In this document: one piece after another, positions 15,732 through 23,521 of the stretch
Position numbering within the stretch: position 1 is the stretch's first letter
Layout of the letters: the number at the start of each line of letters is the position of its first letter
Source: a virus
Reading direction: 5' to 3' (one strand)
Length of the DNA stretch: 59,309 nt
Virus record (IMG/VR): IMGVR_UViG_3300024891_000004
Location: 1-59,309 of that record
Notes under the pieces: model-generated
Database searches by the model: none
Seen by the model: the letters and a program-made list of their open reading frames with translations, nothing else
Told to the model about the DNA's origin: nothing
Program-made: the position numbers and the translations under genes

Positions 15732-16567
15732 GCCGTTTCTTTCTGCTCAAGTTTTTTGTCGATTGCTGCAATCAATTCAAACTTACCTTTCCCCATCGTG
15801 CCAATGCCAAGTTCTTTTGCTTTTTCAACAATCTGCGCTTCACTATTGCGCCAAGCATTTCGTTTGTGCGCTTCTGCAAAATTGCCTTTGGTAACATTGC
15901 TGGCTGCGGCCTCTTTCCGCATTCCTTCAACCATTTTCAGCACATACGGAAATTTCTTAACATTCGCTGTTTTGGCTGCGTCAACAAATTCCTGCACAGT
16001 AGCGCCTGCATCAAGCATGGCTACCAGCAATGGATGGGATGGGTTTACATCAAGGAAGTTAAGATTTTTAAGTTCTAAACACACGGAAGCGGCTTGTGAT
16101 GGCTCATTACTCTTTCCAGTTTCTTTACTGTGTGTTAATTCATTTGGTTTATATGGCTCTGGCTCTGGTGAGGTTTCGTGTTGGGTTTCACTTGGGTTAT
16201 TTTCTGAAAACCCATTGGGTTTTTCTTGGGTTTCATTTTTATCCTTCTTGGGTCTGCCACCTTTAATTCCATTTAACCTAGCGGCTACCATTGCAGGTTT
16301 TGCTTCTGCTATTTCTTTGTCGGCTCTTTTTTGTAAATAACCTTGTTCAGTTGAATTGAAATACTGGTTCAATATACTGATGACAGCCTTGCGTTCATCC
16401 TTTGTCATTGCCCTGGCTATCCTGCAGCACGCATCTATATCTGCTGGCAATGCCATTTCAGTCGCATAGTAATGATCAAGCAGGCGGTCATACGCACCAA
16501 ATTCAGCAAGGGATAGATGCCCTGTGTCGCGCTGAATATCCCCTACATAACGTTTATAGAAATTCAT
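15728..16567 (-). CDS. YdaU/DUF1376 replication protein
   Basis: 279 residues. N-terminal DUF1376 domain (about 1-90: YVGDIQRDTGHLSLAEFGAY, RLLDHYYATEMALPADI), a low-complexity polar linker (about 100-165), and a C-terminal DnaT/DnaB-loader-like helical domain. YdaU-type proteins take the place of lambda O and probably start phage replication. The origin may be inside this gene but I cannot point to iterons. Start is coupled to a 33-codon frame (ATGA). Confidence 0.85.
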   Translation of the reverse strand: MNFYKRYVGDIQRDTGHLSLAEFGAYDRLLDHYYATEMALPADIDACCRIARAMTKDERKAVISILNQYFNSTEQGYLQKRADKEIAEAKPAMVAARLNGIKGGRPKKDKNETQEKPNGFSENNPSETQHETSPEPEPYKPNELTHSKETGKSNEPSQAASVCLELKNLNFLDVNPSHPLLVAMLDAGATVQEFVDAAKTANVKKFPYVLKMVEGMRKEAAASNVTKGNFAEAHKRNAWRNSEAQIVEKAKELGIGTMGKGKFELIAAIDKKLEQKETA

Positions 16568-16665
16568 ACCAAGCCTTGCATCAAGCCAGAAAAAGGGTGC
16601 TGGCGCCTACCATGGGCTTGAATCACGGTAAAAGGTTGATCGACCTTGCCAGCATTGATAAACAT
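16564..16665 (-). CDS. 33-residue peptide coupled at both ends
   Basis: Small frame running from ATG 16665 to TGA 16564. Its start overlaps the stop of the winged-helix gene (TAATG) and its stop overlaps the start of the DUF1376 gene (ATGA), so it fills exactly what would otherwise be a 98-bp gap. Sequence is polar to basic (VIQAHGRRQHPF). No family. Coupling at both ends is the evidence for translation. Confidence 0.5.
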   Translation of the reverse strand: MFINAGKVDQPFTVIQAHGRRQHPFSGLMQGLV

Positions 16666-16940
16666 TAAGCTGCCACTTTCAACATTAGCGCTTCTACGTT
16701 CTTGCTAGTGAATGGGTCTTTTTTCTTACCCACTACCTCAATGTGAATATCAATCATTGAATTAACCCTGGCTGATACGGTTGAAGTTTCAAGACCGGAA
16801 TACAAAGCCAATTCACGGCGCGTATAAGTACGTTCTGGGATCATGACGTTGATGATCTGGCGTTGCTGCTGTTGCAGTGTGTTAGATTTTTTAAGGTCGC
16901 TGAATGCGTCTAAGGAACTGTCTGTCATATTAGTGCGCAT
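16665..16940 (-). CDS. winged-helix DNA-binding protein, 91 residues
   Basis: Central YTRRELALYSGLETSTVSAR followed by VNSMIDIHIEVVGKKKDP makes a winged helix. Probable transcription factor of the early left operon (CII-like position, no homology shown). Start has GGGGG upstream; an ATG 12 nt later is an alternative. Overlaps its upstream neighbour by 11 nt. Confidence 0.76.
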   Translation of the reverse strand: MRTNMTDSSLDAFSDLKKSNTLQQQQRQIINVMIPERTYTRRELALYSGLETSTVSARVNSMIDIHIEVVGKKKDPFTSKNVEALMLKVAA

Positions 16941-17190
16941 GATCTACCCCCTCATCAGTACCTATTCCTGCCACCAATTTAATTTTTGATTGCTGTAAAC
17001 TGATTACATAGTCAATACCGAGTAAAGCAATCATGATGATCATTCGCGCACATTCAGATTTATTCATACCGGTTTCACGCGCTTTTTTAATGAGCAAGGA
17101 TTCGGTGAGTTCATCGAGTTTTACTTTTAAATCCCGATCCAACTTGCCGTTGGCATTTGTAACTCCGCTGCGTGAAAACTTGGTGTCCAT
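16930..17190 (-). CDS. ribbon-helix-helix-like small regulator
   Basis: 86 residues. LDRDLKVKLDELTESLLIKK, then GMNKSECARMIIMIALLG, resembles an Arc/MetJ-type ribbon-helix-helix but is not diagnostic. GAGG lies 6 nt upstream of the ATG. Second gene of the leftward early operon. Confidence 0.65.
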   Translation of the reverse strand: MDTKFSRSGVTNANGKLDRDLKVKLDELTESLLIKKARETGMNKSECARMIIMIALLGIDYVISLQQSKIKLVAGIGTDEGVDHAH

Positions 17191-17224
17191 AGAAACCTCG
17201 TATCAAAAAATAAAAAAAACAGTA

Positions 17225-17458
17225 TTAAGCGGCTGGCAACAATTCAGGCCAGATCGCTTGCCAGTCATTCGGGAAAAGTTCTTTACGTGTTACTTTGCCA
17301 TCTGTAGCTTTTTCGATTGCAGCACCGTATTTGTGGGGAACGGGTCTAATGCCAGAAGCCCACCCAAATACATCAGGCGCGTGCGCACCTATCTTTCTGG
17401 CAAGTTTTGCAGCGTTCCCTCGTTCAAGTTCTATATATTTTTTAAGTTCCATTTGCAT
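17225..17458 (-). CDS. Cro/YdaS-like repressor
   Basis: 77 residues from ATG 17458 (MQMELKKYIEL), or 75 from ATG 17452. The helix-turn-helix is GNAAKLARKIGAHAPDVFGW with C-terminal LFPNDWQAIWPELL, a YdaS/Cro-type pattern. First gene of the leftward operon, divergent from the repressor, so it is the likely Cro. A start further upstream is possible but would cover the operators. A leftward promoter TTGCAT-17-TATCTT (17487-17459) would place transcription start close to the ATG. Confidence 0.8.
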   Translation of the reverse strand: MQMELKKYIELERGNAAKLARKIGAHAPDVFGWASGIRPVPHKYGAAIEKATDGKVTRKELFPNDWQAIWPELLPAA

Positions 17459-17547
17459 AAGATAGCAAATTGCTAATGCAAATGCAAGCAAAAAGTAATA
17501 GCAATTTGCACATTCATAAAACACTAGCTTTTTGCTATGGTATTGGT
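17459..17547. promoter_or_regulatory. CI/Cro divergent control region, three operators
   Basis: Palindromes with consensus TAGCAA-N-TTGCTA: perfect at 17463-17475 (TAGCAAATTGCTA), imperfect at 17499-17511, one half altered at 17525-17537 (TAGCTTTTTGCTA). The first overlaps the -10 of the candidate leftward promoter; the third is near the start of the repressor gene. The same motif recurs at 18495-18543. Confidence 0.8.
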
Positions 17548-18243
17548 ATGCTTAATAATGAAATTCGTATAGAGAATTTAAAAATACTGGTCGATAAGTT
17601 CGGCACGATTGCTGCTGTTGCAAAACTATGCGATACGAACCCGTCTTATCTTAGTCAGATACTTAATAAAGTGCCTTCAAGCACAGGGGTCGCGCGTGGA
17701 ATTGGGGATAAGTTAGCCAGGAAACTTGAATCAGGCGCGAAAGTGCCAGCCGGATGGCTTGATGCACAACACAAATCCAATCTGCAAGTTATGGGAACGG
17801 AAGTAAGTGTGGAAGAAGGCATTATTAACATTCCATTATTGAATGTAGTAGCCAGTATGGGTGATGGGTTACCTCAAACTCATGAATACGTGATAGACGT
17901 TCTCAAAATTAATAAAATTTGGGCGGATAAAATGTTAAGACCATATACAGGCCAAGATAATTTGGCTTTCATTCATGCGGTAGGCGACTCAATGTTTCCA
18001 ACATTTGTTGAAGGTGACATATTAATGGTGGACACCGGCGATCAGATGGTGATGGATGGTAAAGTATATGTGCTGCAGACCCACGGCAGGCTATTCATTA
18101 AAAGAGTGCGACAACGATTAGACGGATTGTTTGAGGTAAGCAGCGACAACCCTAGCGTCAAAACAGTTGATGTACTTAACGGTGAGCATGAGGTCGAAGT
18201 CAAAGGCCGCGTGCTCTGGGTATGGAATGGAAGGAAGGTTTAA
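17548..18243 (+). CDS. CI-type repressor with S24 peptidase domain
   Basis: 231 residues from ATG 17548. N-terminal helix-turn-helix (FGTIAAVAKLCDTNPSYLSQ), then an S24 LexA-like domain with Ser148 in GDSMFPT and Lys185 in GRLFIKRV. The expected cleavage region VVASMG at about 100-105 has Ala-Ser-Met-Gly instead of a plain Ala-Gly, so the exact scissile bond is uncertain. The protein would maintain lysogeny and be inactivated by RecA after DNA damage. A longer start overlaps the operators and is unlikely. Confidence 0.92.
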   Translation: MLNNEIRIENLKILVDKFGTIAAVAKLCDTNPSYLSQILNKVPSSTGVARGIGDKLARKLESGAKVPAGWLDAQHKSNLQVMGTEVSVEEGIINIPLLNVVASMGDGLPQTHEYVIDVLKINKIWADKMLRPYTGQDNLAFIHAVGDSMFPTFVEGDILMVDTGDQMVMDGKVYVLQTHGRLFIKRVRQRLDGLFEVSSDNPSVKTVDVLNGEHEVEVKGRVLWVWNGRKV

Positions 18244-18407
18244 TGAAAAAATCAACCAAATTGAGATTATTCGGTGCGCTAGTAATATTGGTGAACTTAA
18301 TAATAATCGGATCATATAATATTACCGGACTACCTGTTATTTTAATGACTTTCGGTTTTGCTATTGTTTATGAATTACTGGTAGTAAGACCTACCATAGA
18401 AAAATAA
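18243..18407 (+). CDS. two-span membrane protein co-expressed with the repressor
   Basis: 54 residues. The ATG overlaps the repressor stop (TAATG). Two hydrophobic segments (FGALVILVNLIIIGSY; LPVILMTFGFAIVYELLVV). Being read with the repressor it should be made in the lysogen. Small membrane proteins in this place are often superinfection-exclusion factors; that is an inference, no family recognised. Confidence 0.7.
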   Translation: MKKSTKLRLFGALVILVNLIIIGSYNITGLPVILMTFGFAIVYELLVVRPTIEK

Positions 18408-18430
18408 TTTAAGTATATTGCCCCACTCCA

Positions 18431-18454
18431 AACCGCCTTCTGGCGGTTTTTTTT
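18431..18454 (+). terminator. intrinsic terminator after the repressor operon
   Basis: AACCGCC stem, TTCT loop, GGCGGTT stem and an eight-T tract. Ends the lysogenic operon before the rightward promoter. Confidence 0.93.
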
Positions 18455-18494
18455 CGCCTAAATTTCCTGCACAAAAAATTATTTTCAATTATTT

Positions 18495-18547
18495 TGCTAT
18501 CTGATAGCATTTTGCTATTGACAATAGCTTTAGCAATTTGCTATTGT
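18495..18547 (+). promoter_or_regulatory. rightward early promoter with three operators
   Basis: TTGACA at 18518-18523 and TATTGT at 18542-18547 with an 18-bp spacer. Three palindromes overlap it: TGCTATCTGATAGCA (18495-18509), GCTATTGACAATAGC (18514-18528, covering the -35) and TAGCAATTTGCTA (18531-18543, in the spacer and -10). Spaced about 16-19 bp centre to centre, they match the operators at 17463-17537 and should let CI and/or Cro silence the recombination/int operon. Confidence 0.85.
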
Positions 18548-18578
18548 TACATCACTGACGAAACAAACGGTGAGCAAA

Positions 18579-18704
18579 ATGAAAACAGTATGGCCTAGAT
18601 TAAAAGCAGTGCGTCAAATGTCATTTAAACAGTTCGCAATACTAACTGGACATTGTGATGCGCATTGGGCGTTCTTGGATTTACGCAATTACCCAAACAA
18701 ATAA
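18579..18704 (+). CDS. 41-residue first gene of the rightward operon
   Basis: ATG at 18579 with GGTGAG upstream. Protein is basic-aromatic (KTVWPRLKAVRQMSFKQFAI, then GHCDAHWAF). It is the first gene after the repressed promoter, the usual place for a small early inhibitor or regulator. No family recognised. Confidence 0.65.
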   Translation: MKTVWPRLKAVRQMSFKQFAILTGHCDAHWAFLDLRNYPNK

Positions 18705-18714
18705 GGTGATTGAT

Positions 18715-18933
18715 ATGAATACCAACATCAACAGAATCAAGTGCGAACAAATGACCTGCCGGTGTGCAGCTTACGCATTTCCGCATCGTGTCGATAGCAA
18801 AGCCTGCCGCGAGTTATACAACGCTACCCAGGCTAATCAGGAAGCCAGTGCGCCATTCAATCCTTATGTTGAGTATGCAATCAGCGGTTTATTCGCTCCT
18901 GACAATTCTGTGCCTTTGAGGAATCCATTATGA
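18715..18933 (+). CDS. hypothetical cysteine-containing protein, 72 residues
   Basis: Start at ATG 18715, with AAGGTGAT upstream; a longer form would overlap the 41-codon gene. Cysteines in IKCEQMTCRCAAYAF and KACREL may bind metal. No family recognised. Overlaps the next gene by 4 nt. Confidence 0.68.
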   Translation: MNTNINRIKCEQMTCRCAAYAFPHRVDSKACRELYNATQANQEASAPFNPYVEYAISGLFAPDNSVPLRNPL

Positions 18934-19124
18934 ACGCACACATTCTGCACCGTGACGTAAAAGGTACTGGCATTTTGGAAACCATTACACCGCTATGTTC
19001 CTGCGGCTGGATCGGAATTGGTTATGCCGCACATAACGATTGGCAGATGACCAATGTACGCGAACAGGAAAAGAAGCATCTGCAAACAGTTTCGCTTGAT
19101 GTGATTGTTAGGGGGAAGAAATGA
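18930..19124 (+). CDS. hypothetical small protein, 64 residues
   Basis: Sequence includes LCSCGWIGIGY and a charged C-terminus. A short CxC zinc-like knuckle without a partner. ATGA overlaps with neighbours on both sides. No family recognised. Confidence 0.7.
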   Translation: MNAHILHRDVKGTGILETITPLCSCGWIGIGYAAHNDWQMTNVREQEKKHLQTVSLDVIVRGKK

Positions 19125-19315
19125 CCAGAACCATTATTGAAGCTGCAGCACTTGGATTATTAATCCTTGGTGCATCAGCTTATGTTGCACAACGTGACGC
19201 AGAAATAGCAAAGCAAGAGCGCTGGTGCAAGATTAACTTTCACGAATCCGTAGCGATGATGCCTTGCACTTTGCATAACGACCAAGTGGCAATCGTAGAT
19301 TGGAAAACAAAATGA
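19121..19315 (+). CDS. small membrane or secreted protein, 64 residues
   Basis: Hydrophobic N-terminus (IIEAAALGLLILGASAYVA) may be a signal anchor, then a soluble part with two cysteines (RWCKIN; MPCTLH), possibly a disulfide in the periplasm. Function unknown. Confidence 0.7.
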   Translation: MTRTIIEAAALGLLILGASAYVAQRDAEIAKQERWCKINFHESVAMMPCTLHNDQVAIVDWKTK

Positions 19316-19449
19316 TTATGGTCGATTTTAAGAATCATCCGCCAGCTAAAAAACTGAATCAACGGAAGTGCCGGTTTGTGAAGGTGGCGATGGCAGTAGC
19401 AGTAACCGTAGTTTTATTCAGTTTAACTTTAGTGAGGATATATCAATGA
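19312..19449 (+). CDS. 45-residue single-span membrane peptide
   Basis: ATG at 19312 overlaps the previous stop (ATGA) and its TGA overlaps the next start (ATGA). Basic N-terminus (KKLNQRKCRFVK), then VAMAVAVTVVLFSLTLV. Coupled on both ends, which supports translation. Confidence 0.6.
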   Translation: MIMVDFKNHPPAKKLNQRKCRFVKVAMAVAVTVVLFSLTLVRIYQ

Positions 19450-19613
19450 ACCAGTTTTTCTTTGGCTTTCTTAGCGGTGGTTTGGCGCTATTGGCTTTCA
19501 AGTACGTCATCCGAGTAGTTGACGATTATAAATATTACAGCACAGTGAAGCACGGTAATAAATTGGTACATACCAAACTGCGTGCTTTAAACAATGCTTT
19601 GAAAAATAAGTAA
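19446..19613 (+). CDS. 55-residue single-span membrane protein
   Basis: Start set at ATG 19446 (MNQFFFGF) by the ATGA overlap with the preceding peptide gene. Hydrophobic FFFGFLSGGLALLAFKYVI, then a polar tail with tyrosines. Third small membrane protein in a row. No family recognised. Confidence 0.66.
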   Translation: MNQFFFGFLSGGLALLAFKYVIRVVDDYKYYSTVKHGNKLVHTKLRALNNALKNK

Positions 19614-19624
19614 GGAGTATTCAA

Positions 19625-20497
19625 ATGAGCGCAAGTAACGTGGCAGTAATGCCGAAGAAATCTAACCTTACCGCGAAGTTTGCGGATAAGTTTAGCGTAG
19701 ATGCCGGTCAGGTAATGGATATTCTTAAATCAACCGCATTCAAGCAGCGTGACGGTCAGCCGCCTAGTGACAATCAAATGATGGCCTTAATGATTGTTGC
19801 TGACCAATACGGGCTGAATCCATTTGTAAAAGAGATTTATGCCTACCCAGACAAAGCCAACGGCATTGTGCCGGTGGTAGGTGTGGATGGCTGGAATCGC
19901 ATTATGAACGATCACCCTCAAATGGACGGTATCGAGTTCAAATATTCAGATGAAACAGTACAGCACAAAGGCAAAACCTGCCATGTTTGGATTGAAGCAA
20001 TCATTACTCGCAAAGACCGCAGCAAGCCTATTGTGGTGCGTGAATACTTTGATGAAGTAGTGAGAAATACAAGTTATGCAACACCTTGGGATAGTCACCC
20101 AAAACGTATGCACCGCCATAAAACAGAAATTCAGGCAGCACGCATTGCTTTTGGGTTTGCTGGAATCTATGACGAAGATGAAGCCGAGCGCATTATTGAA
20201 AAAGATATTACGCCAGTTTCAGAAGTTTCAAGCGTCCAGGCTGAACCAGCCATCCTTGATGACGCAACCTTTCAAACTATTGCCAAAAAGTACCGCGAAT
20301 CAGTGGTAAGCGGCAAGAAATCAATCGGTGATTTTGTGGCCTGGGTGGAATCAAAAGGTGCATTGATGACTGATGCGCAAAAGGCAGAAGTAACCGGCTG
20401 GACAGTTAAGCAGCCAACCGTAGTGGAAGGTGAGGCAACAACGGTAACGGATGATTTTGCAACGGAATACACAGACGCAGAAAAGGCAGGTGAATAA
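19625..20497 (+). CDS. bet: single-strand annealing recombinase, Bet/RecT type
   Basis: 290 residues. Redbeta family: SDNQMMALMIVADQYGLNPF, EIYAYPDKANGIVPVVGVDGW, and HPKRMHRHKTEIQAARIAFG match the conserved blocks. Anneals single strands made by the exonuclease next to it. Good AAGGAG site upstream. The stop overlaps the exonuclease start. The last 80 residues are variable and acidic. Confidence 0.93.
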   Translation: MSASNVAVMPKKSNLTAKFADKFSVDAGQVMDILKSTAFKQRDGQPPSDNQMMALMIVADQYGLNPFVKEIYAYPDKANGIVPVVGVDGWNRIMNDHPQMDGIEFKYSDETVQHKGKTCHVWIEAIITRKDRSKPIVVREYFDEVVRNTSYATPWDSHPKRMHRHKTEIQAARIAFGFAGIYDEDEAERIIEKDITPVSEVSSVQAEPAILDDATFQTIAKKYRESVVSGKKSIGDFVAWVESKGALMTDAQKAEVTGWTVKQPTVVEGEATTVTDDFATEYTDAEKAGE

Positions 20498-22152
20498 TGA
20501 TTACTTCACATAATTTATTGCAGGGTAGCGCACCTTGGCACGCTTTTCGCGCTGAACACTTTGGCGCAAGTGAGGCTAGTGCAATGCTTGGTTTATCACC
20601 ATACAAAACACGCACACAGCTTTTGAATGAAAAGAAAACAGGCTTAACCGCAGATGTTGACGCATTTACGCAAAAGATTTTTGATAAAGGCCATGCAGCG
20701 GAAGCGCTGGCACGTCCTCTAGTTGAAAAAATGATCGGTGAAGAACTTAGCCCGATGACATTTTCAAACGGCAAGCTATCAGCTTCATGCGATGGCATTA
20801 ACTTTGAAGGAAATATTGCCTGGGAAAACAAACAGTTTAACGCCGCGCATTATGAGCAAGTAAAAAACTTAGAGTTGCCAGAAATTCACTGGCCTCAATG
20901 CCAACAAGTTCTTCATTGCACAGGTGCTGAAAAATTGTTTTTTACTATATCAGATGGTACAGCAGAACGTACTGCAGGCGTTTGGGTTTTCCCTGATGCA
21001 AAACTGCAAGGCCAGATTATTGCAGGCTGGAATCAGTTTGAAATTGATCTTAGCAACCATATACCACCGGTTATAGTTGAAAAAGTAGAAGCCGAAACAG
21101 TGCAGACTTTGCCAGTGCCTAGCGTAGTAGTGCGCGGTGAAATTACCGCCAGCAATCTTAATGAAATTACACCAAAGTTTGACGTATATCTAGGCAGCAT
21201 TAAAACCGAGTTAAGCACCGATCAAGACTTTGCAGACGCAGAAGCAAACGCTAAGAACTGCCGCGAAACTGCAAAACGTATTCAGGCTTTGCGCCAAAAC
21301 ATCATAGCCCAAATGGTTGAGGTCAATACAGTGGATAGCGCCCTAGCTAACTATGAAGATGCGTTTAACAAAGTAGGGTTACGCCTAGAAAAAGCTGTTA
21401 AAGAGCAGAAAGAAACAATCAAGACTAATGCGATTATGAAGGCAAAAGTTGAATATGCCGATTTTATTACCGAGTTAAACAAAGATATTCCAGTAATTCT
21501 TTCGCGTGAATTGGTATGTCCTGACTTTGCCGGTGCAATTAAAAGCGTACAAAAACTTGAGAGTATGCAATCACGCATTAACGATGCTTTAGCCAACGGA
21601 AAAACCGAGGCAACCATCTATGCTAACGATGTTAAAACCAAAGTGGCTTTTATCAATGAAGCAATTAAAGGCTATGAGCATTTAATCAACTTGCGTTTAC
21701 TGGCAACGGAAAACTTGGACTACATCAAACTGCATATTCAGTCGGTTAAAGACGCAGAAGATAAGCGCAATACAGAGCGTGAAGCCGCTATTAAACTGCA
21801 AGCGGAAGCTGATGCTAAATCCAAGTTAGAAGCTGAAGCAAAGGCGGCAGCACTCGCAGAGGCGGCAGTAAAAGCGCAGATGGCAGAAGCCGCGGAACGC
21901 ATTGCCAGCGCCGACAAACCGATACCAGAAGGTGACGGAATCACTAATAACGTGATCAACGAAGCAGATTTTAGCAAGCACGTTGCCGGTGCTGACTTTG
22001 CTGCCGGTGATGATAAAACGGTGGTTACTAATATCGGCAAGCGCCCTACCGCCGAAGCAATTATTCACCTAGTAGCCACCACTTATAACGTTGATATTAC
22101 AACAGCGCAGCGCTGGCTAACACAGTCATTTGCAGAAGCGAAAGCAGCATAA
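20497..22152 (+). CDS. YqaJ-type exonuclease fused to a long helical domain
   Basis: 551 residues. N-terminal YqaJ/lambda-exonuclease domain (about 1-190): WHAFRAEHFGASEASAMLG, KGHAAEALARPLVEKMIG, and the PD-(D/E)xK-type core ASCDGINFEGNIAWENKQF (Asp...Glu-x-Lys). After a linker, residues about 245-460 form long coiled helices like DUF1351 (normally a separate protein beside RecT/Bet) including an Ala/Glu-rich coil, then a short C-terminal domain. The enzyme resects dsDNA ends 5'-3' to load Bet. The fusion is unusual. Confidence 0.88.
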   Translation: MITSHNLLQGSAPWHAFRAEHFGASEASAMLGLSPYKTRTQLLNEKKTGLTADVDAFTQKIFDKGHAAEALARPLVEKMIGEELSPMTFSNGKLSASCDGINFEGNIAWENKQFNAAHYEQVKNLELPEIHWPQCQQVLHCTGAEKLFFTISDGTAERTAGVWVFPDAKLQGQIIAGWNQFEIDLSNHIPPVIVEKVEAETVQTLPVPSVVVRGEITASNLNEITPKFDVYLGSIKTELSTDQDFADAEANAKNCRETAKRIQALRQNIIAQMVEVNTVDSALANYEDAFNKVGLRLEKAVKEQKETIKTNAIMKAKVEYADFITELNKDIPVILSRELVCPDFAGAIKSVQKLESMQSRINDALANGKTEATIYANDVKTKVAFINEAIKGYEHLINLRLLATENLDYIKLHIQSVKDAEDKRNTEREAAIKLQAEADAKSKLEAEAKAAALAEAAVKAQMAEAAERIASADKPIPEGDGITNNVINEADFSKHVAGADFAAGDDKTVVTNIGKRPTAEAIIHLVATTYNVDITTAQRWLTQSFAEAKAA

Positions 22153-22154
22153 CC

Positions 22155-22349
22155 ATGTACCGCCTTCTGATAAAACGGGTAAGAAACAATCCACTTACAG
22201 GGGGCGTGCAATACAAGTGCATTAGCTGCAGGGTATCTAAGCAGGTTGGTTTTAATACATACCCTGATGATGGAATGTTTTTTATGACCGTAAGGCAACC
22301 GCACAGAATTGGTACTTACATTAACCCACGCAAGGCATTAGGTATTTAG
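22155..22349 (+). CDS. hypothetical basic protein, 64 residues
   Basis: Basic and aromatic; YKCISCRVSKQVGF carries a CxxC. Possibly nucleic-acid- or zinc-binding. No family recognised. Follows the exonuclease by 2 nt. Confidence 0.7.
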   Translation: MYRLLIKRVRNNPLTGGVQYKCISCRVSKQVGFNTYPDDGMFFMTVRQPHRIGTYINPRKALGI

Positions 22350-22376
22350 TTTTTTCATCAAGAAAAGGAGCATCAA

Positions 22377-22673
22377 ATGCATCAAATTAATCAAACAATC
22401 AGAGCAAATCCTGCACCGGAAAAAGATGTGCAATCAGCCCAAGTAACGCTTGAAATGTCTGCATTAACCGAGGAGTGCAGGACGCTTTTAGATCGGCTTG
22501 AACGGCTAACAGAAAGATTGTATCCGATACTGCTTAATGTTCCGGTTGCCTTAAATGAGCGTGAAGAATCCAGTTATTTAGTGCCTCACGCCGCTGAAAT
22601 TAAAGAGCATAGATTGCTGGTTTTGGCGGGAAACCAAAAGGTTCTTTACATCTTGGATAACATACAAATCTAA
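22377..22673 (+). CDS. hypothetical helical protein, 98 residues
   Basis: Helical with EECRTLLDRLERLTERLYPI. AAGGAG site upstream. No family recognised. A 117-bp gap without an evident gene follows before the exonuclease gene. Confidence 0.72.
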   Translation: MHQINQTIRANPAPEKDVQSAQVTLEMSALTEECRTLLDRLERLTERLYPILLNVPVALNEREESSYLVPHAAEIKEHRLLVLAGNQKVLYILDNIQI

Positions 22674-22790
22674 GTTATGGGCGAAATTCACCATCTAGTC
22701 GCGCTACGTAAATAGTCGGGCAGGAGCTAGAGCCGTACATACGGAACAGGGATAGAAAAGTAGCCCACCCATTTAAAAGAAGGAACAAAA

Positions 22791-23384
22791 ATGAAACTCG
22801 CCGTATTTTATGACACAGAAACAACCGGACTGCCATTGTATTCAGAGCCATCAGACGACCCACGCCAGCCGCACATTGTTCAGTTGGCCGCGATCTTGGT
22901 GGATTTGGAAAGCAAAAAAACCATTCAGGCGATTGACTTGATTATCAAGCCTGACGGATGGGTTATTACACCGGAAATTACGGAAATACACGGCATCACA
23001 CAAGAGTATGCCTTGGACGTTGGTGTAAGTGAGGCTGATGCCACCAGCATACTGATTGATTTGGTTGGCAGCCGCTTACGCATAGGCCACAACGAACAGT
23101 TTGATGCAAGGATTATCCGCATTGCAGCCAAGCGCTACATGGGGAACGAACTGGCTGATGTATGGAAAGATGGCGAGGCTGAATGTACAGCCAGGCTGTC
23201 AACAAAACTGTGCAATCTACCACCTACCGAAAAGATGATCGCAGCAAAGAAAAACTTTAATAAAACACCGAACCTTACCGAAGCGTACACGCACTTTTTC
23301 GGCAAGGGATTTGATGATGCACATACAGCGATGGCTGACGTGCTTGCGTGCCGTGATATTTATTTTGCCGTTAAAGAGGCATAA
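22791..23384 (+). CDS. DnaQ-like 3'-5' exonuclease (DEDDh)
   Basis: 197 residues. FYDTETTGL (Asp8, Glu10), GHNEQFDARII (Asp) and DDAHTAMADVLAC (His and Asp) are the four acid/His elements of the DEDDh family. Probably trims 3' ends during phage recombination or replication. AGAAGG site upstream of ATG 22791. Confidence 0.92.
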   Translation: MKLAVFYDTETTGLPLYSEPSDDPRQPHIVQLAAILVDLESKKTIQAIDLIIKPDGWVITPEITEIHGITQEYALDVGVSEADATSILIDLVGSRLRIGHNEQFDARIIRIAAKRYMGNELADVWKDGEAECTARLSTKLCNLPPTEKMIAAKKNFNKTPNLTEAYTHFFGKGFDDAHTAMADVLACRDIYFAVKEA

Positions 23385-23418
23385 AAAGTGTGACGATTGG
23401 CTGGCGTAAGCAGCCGTT

Positions 23419-23494
23419 ATAAGAATAGCGACTGATAGCAAAGCACCGCACTCTACGCTGACGAAAAAGGCAAAGATTAAGTCGCTATTCTTAT
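23419..23494. repeat. 15-bp perfect inverted repeat with 46-nt loop
   Basis: ATAAGAATAGCGACT (23419-23433) is followed by its exact complement (23480-23494) in a noncoding gap. No T-run, so it is not a normal terminator. Could be a structured RNA, a processing site or a relic of an insertion. Confidence 0.75.
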
Positions 23495-23521
23495 GAAAAT
23501 GAGTGTAATAAAGGGATGATT

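Noticed and set aside
15756-16340. 194-codon open frame opposite to the replication gene
   Set aside because: Antisense shadow; the minus-strand DUF1376 protein has recognisable domains and coupled neighbours.
22674-22790. 12-codon frame MGEIHHLVALRK in a gap
   Set aside because: Too short and without coupling; no Shine-Dalgarno that stands out.
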